From Patiria pectinifera (taxonomy: Eukaryota > Echinodermata > Asteroidea > Valvatida > Asterinidae): DNA of 64,000 bases. Both the position numbers and the translations under genes were made by a program. The stretch covers positions 11,798,643 through 11,862,642 of the forward strand of contig CM057140.1 in assembly GCA_029964075.1 (NCBI GenBank), written 5' to 3'. Under the pieces are notes generated by a model. It had not been told where the DNA came from and did no database searches. It saw only the letters and a program-made list of their open reading frames with translations. Shown here in pieces: positions 35,583-46,012 of the stretch; within the stretch, counting starts at the first letter, position 1; every line of letters starts with the position of its first letter.

Positions 35583-37346
35583 ATGGCGCTCGCAGCGCTT
35601 CTCTCTACAGCACTACTGGCCTCGAAGTGTTCCATGGCTACGTCGTTTACGATTTCACCTACATCTGGTGCAGTGACCGTACGGAGAGGTGAACAGTTGA
35701 AGATGTCATGTGACATCAGTCCTGAATCTGATGAAGATATAACTGGTTTAGAGGAGATTCGATGGTACCGTGGATCAAACCAAGTTCTCTATGGATCCCT
35801 TGCAGTGTCATCTTGTGGCTTTGAGGGCTTGCCATGTAGCACCGCAAACACAACGGACAGTCGTGGAATTGTACAGTATGAAGTAACTGGGCAGAACATC
35901 GGAAGAATGACTTTAACCATTGCCAGTAGTGTGCTGGAAGACAGCGTGGTCTTTAAGTGTACATTACTGGCCAATGGGATTTTCGGAAATCCTGCACCAA
36001 TATCTGTTACTGTTTATTATCTTCCAAACACAACCTACCCATCATGCTCGACATTTTACGTTTCTGAGACCATACCGTCTGCTGTACGTTGCTCATCTGA
36101 GATAACTCAACCAGTGGTTTCTCTGGAGTGGACAACCTCGGTCGATTCAGCCAGGATATCACTTTCAAACAATTCAGCCATCGTTGGAAATCAAGTTCAA
36201 AACACTTTGCATCTCCATGCACTAAATGCATCCTACAATAACTCAATATTCACCTGTTACATGACGAGCACAGCCTATCCAGATTTTAACAGAAGCTGCT
36301 CCGTCGGACCGGTCACCATCTTCCCCATTCCAACACCCAATGTCACGGTAAGGCCTACATCCCAAGCTGGCATGGCAAGCACACAAACTACCTTAAGGCA
36401 GGAGACATCCGAACGCACTCTCACAACACATGTCACGGTTAGGCCAACATCCCAAACTGCCACAACAGGTTCAGAAACTACTGAAAGCAAGCAGACGTCC
36501 GAAGGTACTCTCACAATTAGCCAAACATCCCACGGTTCGGAAACCTCCAAGCCCACTCTGTATACCATTCTTGAGCAGAGCTCATTGGAAAGCCGTGACT
36601 CGGCCCCTTCAACTGCCATACAAGCCACTAGTGATCAAGGAGAAAGCAGCCCTATTGATATTGATCACATTATAACTTCTAGGATTACCCAAACCTTTGG
36701 TCCCAGTGAATCCAGTCCCACTGCTTCAAGCAATACAGCTATCATTGCAATGTCATCAGTTAGTGTCATTACAATCATCATTCTCCTGATCATCATAGCT
36801 TTCCAAGTCGCATCGAAGAGAAAGTTACAGAAGAATTTGGGGAAGAACCAGCCATCTTTGCAAGAGAACACACAGCAGCAACCTGTTGGAATCTCATTGG
36901 AAACTTTCGCTCACGATGGGGCTAGTGCCACCAACTCGTCCCTCGACCCCAGTCGCCAATACGAGACCTCCATCGTGGGACACAGCAGAGCCGTGCCCGC
37001 TACCGTCCTGGACCAACGCACCGTGAGACCCCAACAACCTCGCACCAAAGATGGATATACTACGTACATCGTAAGAGATCAGGGAGAGAACAGTGCTCAC
37101 GATGGGCCTGGTGCAGGCAATACCAACTCGTCCCTCGACCCAAGCCACACATATGAGACCTCCATCGTGGGACACAGCAGAGCCGTGCCCGCTCCCCTCC
37201 AGGACCAAAGCACCGTGAGACCCCAACAACCCAGCACCAACGATGGATATACGCCGTACATCGTACCAGATCAGGAGGAGAACAGTGTCAATAACACTGC
37301 TGCTGATACCGGCTACATGCCACTGACTGTTTACGAACAAATTTGA
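35583..37346 (+). CDS. IgR7: single-exon two-Ig receptor, type A tail with ITSM
   Basis: 587 residues, uninterrupted. Signal peptide MALAALLSTALLASKCSMAT. Ig domain 1: VRRGEQLKMSC, RWYRGSN, SCGFEGLPC, LEDSVVFKC. Ig domain 2: YPSC, VRCSSE, LEWTTS, FTCYM, RSCSVGP. The stalk has two partial 31-residue repeats and then GSETSKPT and STAIQATSDQ sequence. The TM helix is about 385-410. The tail has two copies of the YETSIVGHSRAVPA block with TYIVRDQ and PYIVPDQ, and ends GYMPLTVYEQI. T-V-Y-E-Q-I fits the ITSM consensus T-x-Y-x-x-V/I and is the C-terminus. In vertebrate SLAM-type receptors the ITSM binds SH2 proteins; that use here is inferred. AATAAA at 37642-37647. Confidence 0.88.
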   Translation: MALAALLSTALLASKCSMATSFTISPTSGAVTVRRGEQLKMSCDISPESDEDITGLEEIRWYRGSNQVLYGSLAVSSCGFEGLPCSTANTTDSRGIVQYEVTGQNIGRMTLTIASSVLEDSVVFKCTLLANGIFGNPAPISVTVYYLPNTTYPSCSTFYVSETIPSAVRCSSEITQPVVSLEWTTSVDSARISLSNNSAIVGNQVQNTLHLHALNASYNNSIFTCYMTSTAYPDFNRSCSVGPVTIFPIPTPNVTVRPTSQAGMASTQTTLRQETSERTLTTHVTVRPTSQTATTGSETTESKQTSEGTLTISQTSHGSETSKPTLYTILEQSSLESRDSAPSTAIQATSDQGESSPIDIDHIITSRITQTFGPSESSPTASSNTAIIAMSSVSVITIIILLIIIAFQVASKRKLQKNLGKNQPSLQENTQQQPVGISLETFAHDGASATNSSLDPSRQYETSIVGHSRAVPATVLDQRTVRPQQPRTKDGYTTYIVRDQGENSAHDGPGAGNTNSSLDPSHTYETSIVGHSRAVPAPLQDQSTVRPQQPSTNDGYTPYIVPDQEENSVNNTAADTGYMPLTVYEQI

Positions 37347-38285
37347 AGACGTTGCAACTCATAACTTTAAAGCAGCTCGTAATAATCTAAGTTCTCGATA
37401 GCATCAACAAATGTCATTAGTTTACACTGTCGACGCTGTTCTTATCAGAACTAAAACTACTTTTATCGAAAGTTGATAACAAGCAGGGCAAGTTCTTATT
37501 AGAACTAAATATGTACTGAGCGACAGTAGTTATTACCACACAATCCCGTAATTCAGCACCCCTTTTCTAGTAGTTATTATTTTCTTACTTGCAAATGAGT
37601 CATTTCGTTGTCATCGTTGGATTTAAGGAAACACAGATTGAAATAAATGTTTAAAACATTTGTTTTATTATAACAGATCTCCTATTTGACCATTGAAGGA
37701 CCTCAAGGCAGACAACCAAGCAATGTCAAATCTGGCTTCAAGTTAAATACACAGACCCATGTTAAAAAAAAAAACTTTGTTGGTTAAAATCAGTTCGGGT
37801 TTATGTTTCTGGCTGCATGGAAGGAAAACCAACAGTCTGTAAAATGTCCATGGGTTTTGGATTGTCGAGAAGGAAGCTTTTACAAGCGATGGATCTCTTG
37901 TTTTCTTGAAGCCAATGTATAGTTATTGCTTGCGGTGCGTTTGGGAGGAGAAAAGGGCTAAGGTACACGTTGGGAGGGATATTGAACAAGAAGTGTAGGT
38001 CTTCCACTTCCCCCTTCTCATGTGAGGGCTGTGAGGGAGTTCGGAGCAGCGGTCGTTGATGTCATGATATAAAGTGATCGATAAAAGGTTAGGTTTGGGA
38101 AAATACATTCTCTCTGACCATTAAGGCCATAATAATCAAAACTCAAGGTGAAAGAAACGAGGCAACATGTGGATGTTTTTCAATTCCGGTTCCAATCATG
38201 CTTTTCAGGTAATGCTTCCTTTATTCAAGCCTCTTGCGAAAAACATTTGCTTTTCGATAACTCAAAATACTCTTTGTGTGCGTTT

Positions 38286-38382
38286 GTTACCAGCCAAAAC
38301 TCCATGTGATTTTCATGCTTATCAACAACAGCTCTGAATACTAATCACGAGCAGTATACATCACGTGGAGTTTTGGCTGGTA
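38286..38382. repeat. Short palindromic element, copy 1
   Basis: Ends TTACCAGCCAAAACTCCATG and CACGTGGAGTTTTGGCTGGT form inverted repeats of about 24 bases. It is duplicated with its surroundings at 42238-42334. Confidence 0.7.
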
Positions 38383-38454
38383 AACTGCTTTTATAAGCCA
38401 GACTTTTTTTTGTGCCAACCGACTTTTGTGCTCATCAGTGCCTTGAAATTGGCC

Positions 38455-38512
38455 CCTTGTGGCTTTGTCGGCTTTCCATGTAGCACCGCAAACAGAACGG
38501 ATAATCGTGAAC
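38455..38512 (+). pseudogene. Ig exon relic, copy 1
   Basis: In the right frame it encodes CGFVGFPCSTANRTDNR, the C-x5-C part of Ig domain 1, with nothing recognisable upstream. Bounded downstream by CCCGACTC-type repeats. Copy 2 is at 42404-42462. Confidence 0.65.
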
Positions 38513-39392
38513 CGCATGAATTTCCGACTCGACCCGACTGAAATGATGGAATCATCGACCCGACCCGACCCGAAGTCGTTTTCAGGTCGGGTCGGTTTCG
38601 GCTTCGAATCGAGTTTGCAAAGCATTAGTCTACACAGCCCTGATGTTATGGCTGATTACATGATCATTCATATGCAGAAAAAAATGCTATCTTTCGCAAC
38701 AAAACCCTAGGAACGGTAAACCCTTGTACTTGAAATAAATGAAACTATTCTAGCGTGACTTTACTTTCGTGATTTACTGCTTTCCTGAGTTGTCGGGGTC
38801 TTCAAGCCAGCAAAAAGTCAGTACTTTTCATCACACCCTGGACAGAGATGAACAAGGTGAAAGAAACGAGGCAACATTTGAATGTTTTGCAATAATATTC
38901 CGGTTCATTTTTTTCAGGTTATGCTTGCTTTACGCGAAGCCTCTTGTGCAATATACAAGTTGTTTTTCGACAACTCAAAATACTCTTTGTGTGCGCTTTG
39001 TACCAAATGTAACCGGTTCAATGAACTTGAAAGCGAGGGCCAAAATGGAATGAGGAAACTCTGCAGTGTGAGTGGGTATAGGCCTAAACGTGTGAAAAAA
39101 AATATTCACAAACAGTGTATGCAACCAAACTGCACTAAATCACTGTATTGTTTGTTGCCTATTATAACGTGTTGGTTGCCGCAGAAATGGCTTAATATTT
39201 TGTTGTAACTCCAACTGTAAAGCGATATTTAGCAAGATAACGGCTGCGGAAAAACTTTTTTCGAAACTGAACTTTTGGATGACTGAAATTGAAATATGTT
39301 TGTGACGCTACTCATCCATATAGACTGAGTGTACAATACCAATCAGGATAGCGTCACTGAGACATTGAAACTCTAACATAAGTTGAACAAAG

Positions 39393-41256
39393 ATGGCGCT
39401 CGCAGCGCTTCTCTCTACAGCACTACTGGCCTCAACGTTTTCCATGGCTACGTCGTTTACGATCTCACCAACATCTGGTGCAGTGACCGCACGGAGAGGT
39501 GAACAGTTGCAGATGTCATGTGACATCGGTCCTGAATCTGGTGAAAGGGTACTTGATGTAGAGGAGGTTCGATGGTACCGTGGATCAAACCCATCTCCCT
39601 ATGGATCCCTTACATTGTCATCTTGTGGCGTTGCCGGCTTTCCATGTAGCGCCGCAAACACAACGGACAATCGTGGAATTGTACAGTATGAAGTAACTGA
39701 GCAGAACATCGGAACAATGACTTTAACAATTGCCAGTAGTGTGCTGGAATTAGACAGCGTGATCTTTAAGTGTACATTTAAGGCCACTGGGAATTTCGGA
39801 AATCCTGCACCAATATCTGTTACTGTTTATTATCTGCCAAACACAACCTATCCATCATGCATAACATCTTACGTTTCTGAGACCATACCGTCTGCTGTAA
39901 TTTGCTCGTCTGAGATAACTCAACCAGTGGTTTTGTCTGGAGTGGACAACCTCAGGTAATTCATCCGAAATATCACATGCAAACAATGCAGCCATCGTTG
40001 GAAATCAAGTTCAAAACACTCTGCATCTCCATGCACTAGATGCATCCTACAATAACTCAATATTCACCTGTATTATGACGAGTGAGGCCTATCCTGACTT
40101 CAACAGAAGCTGCTCCGTCGGACCAGTCACCATCTTCCCCATTCCAATACCCGAGGTGACGATTAGTCCAACATCCCAAGCTGCCACAACAAGCACACTA
40201 AATACTGAAAGCAAGGAGACGTCCGAAAGCACTCTCACAACTCCCGATGTCACGGTTATGCCAACATCCCAAACTGCCACAACAAGCACACAAACTACTG
40301 AAAGCAAGCGGACGTCCGAACGCTCTCTCACAACACCAGAGATCACGGTTAGGCCAACATCCCAAACTGCCACAACAGGTTCAGAAACTACAGAAAGCCA
40401 TGAGACGTCCGAAGGCGCTCTCACAATCAGCCCAACATCCCAAGGTACGGAAACATCCAAGCCCACTCTGTATACCATTCTTGAGCAGAGCTCATTGGAA
40501 AGCCGTGACTCGGCCCACTCAACTGCCATACAAGCCACTAGTGATCAAGGAGAAAGCAGCCCTATTGATATTGACCACACTATAACTTCTACGATTACCC
40601 CAACTTTTGTTCCCAGTGAATCCAGTCCCACTGCTTCAAGCAATACAGCTATCATTGCAATCTCATCAATTAGTGTCATTACTATCATAATTCTCCTGAT
40701 CATCATAGCCTACCAAGTCGCATCGAAGAGGAAGTTACAGAAGAATTTGAGGAAGAACCAGCCATCTTTGCAAGAGAACACACAGCAGCAACCTGGTGGA
40801 ATCTCATTGGAAACTTTCGCTCACGATGGGCCTACTGCCACCAACTCGTCCCTCGACCCCAATCGCCAATATGAGACCTCCATGGTGGGACACAGCAGAG
40901 CCGTGCCCGCTACCGTCCTGGACCAACGCACCGTGAGACCCCAACAACCTCGCACCAAAGATGGATATACTACGTACATCGTAAGAGATCAGGGAGAGAA
41001 CAGTGCTCACGATGGGCCTGATGCAGGCAATACCAACTCGTCCCTCGACCCAAGCCACGCATATGAGACCTCCATCGTGGGACACAGCAGAGCCGTGCCC
41101 GCTCCCCTCCAGGACCAAAGCACCGTGAGACCCCAACAACCCGTCACCACCGATGGCTATACTCCGTACATCGTACCAGATCAGGGGGAGAACAGTGCCA
41201 ATAAGACTGCTGCTGACACCGGCTACATGCCACTGACTATTTACGAACAAATTTGA
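39393..41256 (+). pseudogene. IgR8: type A receptor with a one-base frameshift
   Basis: Same architecture as IgR7. The frame from 39393 codes the signal peptide, Ig domain 1 and the start of Ig domain 2, then reads LSGVDNLR and stops. Against IgR7 and IgR9 the run GTGGTTT is followed by one additional base near 39938. The next frame is open from there to 41256. It completes Ig domain 2 (LEWTTS, FTCIM), about three 31-residue stalk repeats, the TM helix, two tail repeats and the terminal ITSM T-I-Y-E-Q-I. Everything else is intact, so this is a young pseudogene, a null allele or an assembly error. Ig domain 1 is almost that of IgR9, while stalk, TM and tail are those of IgR7. AATAAA at 41598-41603. 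Confidence 0.8.
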
Positions 41257-43337
41257 AGACGTTGCAACTCATAACTTTAAAGCAGCTCGTAATAATCTAA
41301 GTACTCGATAGCATCAACAAATGTCATTAGTTTACACCGTTGAATTTTTTTGAATGTGAAGCACATGATTAAATAACACTCTTAAAGCAGGACTGTTCTT
41401 ATCAGAACTAAAACTACTTTTATCGAAAGTTGATAACAAGCAGGACAAGTTCTTATTAGAACTAAATATGTACTGAGCGACAGTAGTTATTACCACACAA
41501 TCCCGTAATTCAGCACCCCTTTTCTAGTAGTTATTATTTCTTACTTGCAAATGAGTCATTTCGTTGTCATCGTTGAATTTAAGGAAACACAGATTGAAAT
41601 AAATGTTTAAAACATTTGTTTTATTATAACAGATCTCCTATTTGACCATTGAAGGACCTCAAGGCAGACAACCAAGCAATGTCAAATCTGGCTTCAAGTT
41701 AAATCCACAGACCCATATTAAAAAAAAAACACTTTGTTGGTTGAAATTAGTTCGGGTTTATGTTTCTGGCTGCATGGAAGGAAAACAAACAGTCTGTAAA
41801 ATGTCCATGGGTTTTGGATTGTCGAGAAGGAAGCTTTTACAAGCGATGGATTTTTTTTGGAGCCAATGTATAATTGTTTGCTTGGGTGCGTTTGGGAGGA
41901 GAAAAGGGCTAAGGTACACGTAGGGAGGGATGTTGAACAAGAAGTACAGGTCTTCCGCTTCCCCTTCTCCTGTGAGGGCTGTGAGCGATTTCGGAGCAGC
42001 GGTCGTTGTTGTCATTATATAAAGTGATCGATAAAAGGTTAGGTTGGGGAAAACACATTCTCTCTGACATTTAAGGCCATAATAATCAAAACTCAAGGTG
42101 AAAGAAACGAGGCAACATTTGGATGTTTTTCAATTCCGGTTCCAGTCATGCTTTTTCAGGTTATGCTTCCTTTAAACCAAGCCTCTTGCGAAAAACGTTT
42201 GCTTTTCGATAACTCAAAATGCTCTTTGTGTGCGTTTGTTACCAGCCAAAACTCTATGTGATTTTCATGCTCAGCTAACAGCAGCTGAATACTAATCACG
42301 AGCAGTATACATCACGTGGAGTTTTGGCTGGTAACCTGCATTTATAAGCCAATTTTTTTTGTGCCAACCAACGTTTGTGCTCATCAGTGCCTTGAAATTG
42401 GCCCTTTGTGGCTTTGTCGGCTTTCCATGTAGCACTGCAAACAGAACGGATAATCGTGAACCGCATGAATTTCCGACCCGACCCGACTGAAATGATGGAA
42501 TCATCGACCAGACCCAACCCGAAGTCGTTTTCGGGTCGGGTCGGTTTCGGCTTCGAATCGAGTTTGCAAAGCATTAGTCTACACAGCCCTTATGTTATGG
42601 CTGATTACATGATCATTCATATGCAGAAAAAAAATGCTATCTTTTGCAACAAAACCTTAGGAACGGAAAACCTTTGTACTTGAAATAAATGAAACTATTC
42701 TAGCGTGATTTTATTTTCGTGGTTTACTGCTTTCCTGATTTATCGGGGTTTCTTCAAGCCAGCTAAAAGTCAGTACTTTTCATAGCACCCTGGACAGAGA
42801 TGAACAAGGTGAAAGAAACGAGGCAACATTTCGATGTTTTGCAATAATATTCCGGTTCATTTTTTCAGGTTATGCTTGCTTTACGCAAAGCCTCTTGTGC
42901 AATACAAGTTGTTTTTCGACAACTCAAAATGCTCTTTGTGTGCGCTTTGTACCAAATGGTACCGGTTCAATGAACTTAAAAGCGTGGGCCAAAAATGGAA
43001 TGAGGAAACTCTGCAGTGTGAGTGGATATAGGCCTAAACGTGTGAAAAAAATATTCACAAACAGTGTATGCAACCAAACTGCACTAAATCACTGTATTGT
43101 TGCCTATTATAACGTGTTGGTTGCCGCAGAAATGGCTTAATATTTTGTTGTAACTCCAACTGTAAAGCGATATTTAGCACGATAACGGCTGCTGGAAAAC
43201 TTTTTTCGAAGTTGAACTTTTGGATGACTGAAATTGAACTATGTTTGTTGCGCTACTCATCAATATAGACTGAGTGTACAATACCAGTCAGGATAGCGTC
43301 ACTGAAGCATTGAAACTTCAACATTATTTGAACAAAG
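41257..43337. other. Intergenic region, IgR8 to IgR9 (duplicated)
   Basis: Second copy of the 37347-39392 region. It carries a palindromic element (42238-42334), an Ig relic (42404-42462) and the upstream cassette (about 42560-43337). No gene is seen. Confidence 0.7.
42404..42462 (+). pseudogene. Ig exon relic, copy 2
   Basis: Same content as 38455-38512: the C-x5-C segment and TDNR in frame, then CCCGACCC sequence. It was carried along in the tandem duplication. Confidence 0.65.
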
Positions 43338-45303
43338 ATGGCGCTCGCGGCGCTCGCAGCGCTTCTCTCTACAGCACTACTGGCCTCAACGTTTTCCATG
43401 GCTACGTCGTTTACGATCTCACCTACATCTGGTGCAGTGACCGTACGGAGAGGTGAACAGTTTAAGATGTCATGTGACATCGGTCCTGAATCTGGTGAAA
43501 GGGTACTTGATGTAGAGGAGGTTCGATGGTACCGTGGATCAAACCCATCTCCCTATGGATCCCTTACATTGTCATCTTGTGGCGTTGCCGGCTTTCCATG
43601 TAGCGCCGCAAACACAACGGACAATCGTGGAATTGTACAGTATGAAGTAACTGAGCAGAACATCGGAACAATGACTTTAACAATTGCCAGTAGTGTGCTG
43701 GAATTAGACAGCGTGATCTTTAAGTGTACATTTAAGGCCAATGGGAATTTCAGAACTTCTACACCAATATCTGTTACTGTTTATTATCTTCCAAACACAA
43801 CCTACCCATCATGCATGACAACTTACGTTTCTGAGACCATACCGTCTGCTGTACTTTGCTCTTCTGAGATTACTCAACCAGTGGTTTCTCTGGAGTGGAC
43901 AACCTCAGTTAATTCATCAATGATATCACTTCCTAACAATACAGCCATCGTTGGAAATCAAGTTGAAAACACTCTGCATCTCCATGCACTAGATGCATCC
44001 TACAATAACTCAATATTCACCTGTTACATGACGAGCGAGGCCTATCCAAACTTTAACAGGAGCTGCTCCGTCGGACCAGTCACCATAAGCCCCATTCCAA
44101 CACCCGAGGTCACGGTTAAGCCTACATCTCAAGCTGCCACAACAAACACACAAAGTACTGAAAACCAGGAGACATCCGAACGCACTCTTATTCCCGATGT
44201 CACGGTTAGGCCTATATCCCAAGTTGCCATAACCAACACAAAAACTACTGAAAGCCAAGAGACGTCTGAACGCTCTTTCACAACACCGGATGTCATATCT
44301 CAAACTGCAGTTACGGACACAAGAACCATTATACCTACCACCACAAAATCTAACACACCAGAGCAGGGTCTAACTGATGAAAGCCTCGCCAACAACACCA
44401 TCAGCCCATCAATTCCAGATACGGCCTCTGCAGACCCGGGGGATGCTTCCACTCACTTTACCACCAACAATTATGCGCCTTTGCCAAGTCGCACATATGA
44501 CACCACCCAAACAATTACAGGCACAAGAATCACTACAACCAGAAACTCCGAATCTGGAACTCATGATGAGAAAGGTCAAACTGAAAACACAACCTCTCCA
44601 GACCTCACCCACAACACGATTAGCCCATCAGATCAAGATATGAGCTCTGCAGACCCGGTGGACGTTTCCACTCACTTCTCCATCGATGCTTATGCGACGC
44701 AGCCAAGTCGCACACACGACACCACCCCTTCTCAAAGTTTCAGTTCACCGTCTCAAGCACCTACTACTCCCGCAGGTTCTCTAAATCTCAGCATCACCAT
44801 CATTGCTGCAGCAGGAGCCGCTGTGGCTGTCATAATCCTGATTCTCCTGATCATCATAATGTGTCTCATTGCATCAAGACGAAGAGCCAGGAAGAACAGA
44901 AGAGGAGACGAAAGTAGTTTTATCTATGAAAATCAAGAGGTCGCTGACAATCAACCCACCGACCACGTAGAGAACAGGTACGAAAACTTCCCGCTAGTTC
45001 ACGTCGGACCCACCGGGCCACCAGCTCCGCCTGCCTGCAACTTTGCTCCAGCTCCGCCTACCTGCAAGCTTGCTCCGTCAACTGCAGGTGTATCTCCTCC
45101 CGAGTACGCTGAGGTTACACCTCGCAACCAACGAAAACCGCCGCCGCCTGTGTACGCCGTGCTCAACCCGGAGAGTGACGAACCATCACCGGACATAGCA
45201 CACGATGGGTACGGGTACGCGTACCCCTTCTCAAACCGAGCTAGGAACGAAGGTGCAGCATCGCCATGTGACGAGGATGAAAAAGCAGAACATGATGGGC
45301 AAG
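43338..45303 (+). CDS. IgR9 main exon: two-Ig receptor, type B tail
   Basis: With two tail exons it encodes 794 residues, the longest type B member. The signal peptide has a small internal duplication (MALAALAALLSTALL). Ig domain 1 is virtually that of IgR8, including the unusual LELDSVIFKC spacing. Ig domain 2: YPSC, VLCSSE, LEWTTS, FTCYM, RSCSVGP. The stalk has about three 31-residue repeats followed by a long unique Ser/Thr region with a duplicated DPxDxSTHF...PSRTxDTT segment. The TM helix is about 485-512. The tail matches IgR6: IYENQ (Y530), RYENF, YAEV (Y590) and YAVL (Y606) 12 residues apart with PPPP between. Phase 1 donor CAAG|GTATTA. Confidence 0.88.
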
Positions 45304-45727
45304 GTATTAAGAAACACCACATTTTAATTGGTTGCTTATAAAAAAGTCTTACTGTTTTTATTATAGAAGAACAAGGAAGTTCTCGACTAATTTCTGTGTC
45401 TCGTTTATTTAGAAATAAGTTGGCAGAAAGATAAAGTTGATGATTTTATGAACCCTATAATTCGATGTGCTTGATTTAAAATTCACTCATGTTAATCTGT
45501 CACTGATAAGCAAAACTATGTATGATGTTTTGGAGATTTGTGCCTTTTATTTGAAAACGATTTTATTCTTGTTTTTATTTTTTAAAGAAAACCTGCTATC
45601 TTTTTACATCTCAACAAGATCGGTTGAACTTCGTGTTCGTGTTGGTTGGCTGACCATAAATAAGTCACACATTTTCTCAGCCACTTGTATCGCACTCTGA
45701 ATACGATCGGATTTGCTTCAATCACAG
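45304..45727 (+). other. IgR9 intron 1
   Basis: Phase 1 intron of 424 bp, against 137 bp for the matching intron of IgR6. Acceptor TTCAATCACAG. The 3' end is similar to that of IgR6 (CTGAATACGATCGGATTTGC). No coding sequence is seen. Confidence 0.65.
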
Positions 45728-45859
45728 ATGAAGAGACCCTGGTTGTTGGAGGTTTAGGCGCCGCCGCCATTTACGCCAAACCCAGTCGCGGTAGGGTCAA
45801 AAAGCCACAATCAATCGGGCCATCACCGAGAACCAACGATCATGGAAACCGTGGTGAAG
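45728..45859 (+). CDS. IgR9 tail exon 2
   Basis: 132 nt, phase 1 at both ends. Encodes DEETLVVGGLGAAAIYAKPS, an RGRVKKPQSIGPSPRT stretch and an acidic end, aligned with IgR6 exon 2. The tyrosine motif is YAKP rather than YDEP. Donor GAAG|GTGTGT. Confidence 0.78.
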
Positions 45860-46012
45860 GTGTGTGAGTCTGTCATGAATATGTATTTGCTCTATGAATA
45901 TTCAACATGCAGGCTACTGTAAAAAGACTGTAACTTTCCCTAATCAAAGCAGGTGTATGCAACATGAATAGTCATCAGGTCTTGTTTACCATTCACACGT
46001 TCACTCGTACAG

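Larger units (their letters stand above)
37347..39392. other. Intergenic region, IgR7 to IgR8 (duplicated)
   Basis: Nearly collinear with 41257-43337, with which it forms part of a tandem duplication. It holds a 97-bp palindromic element (38286-38382), a small Ig exon relic (38455-38512) followed by CCCGAC sequence, and the shared upstream cassette. A 50-bp difference near 37435 versus 41340-41395 distinguishes the copies. Confidence 0.7.
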
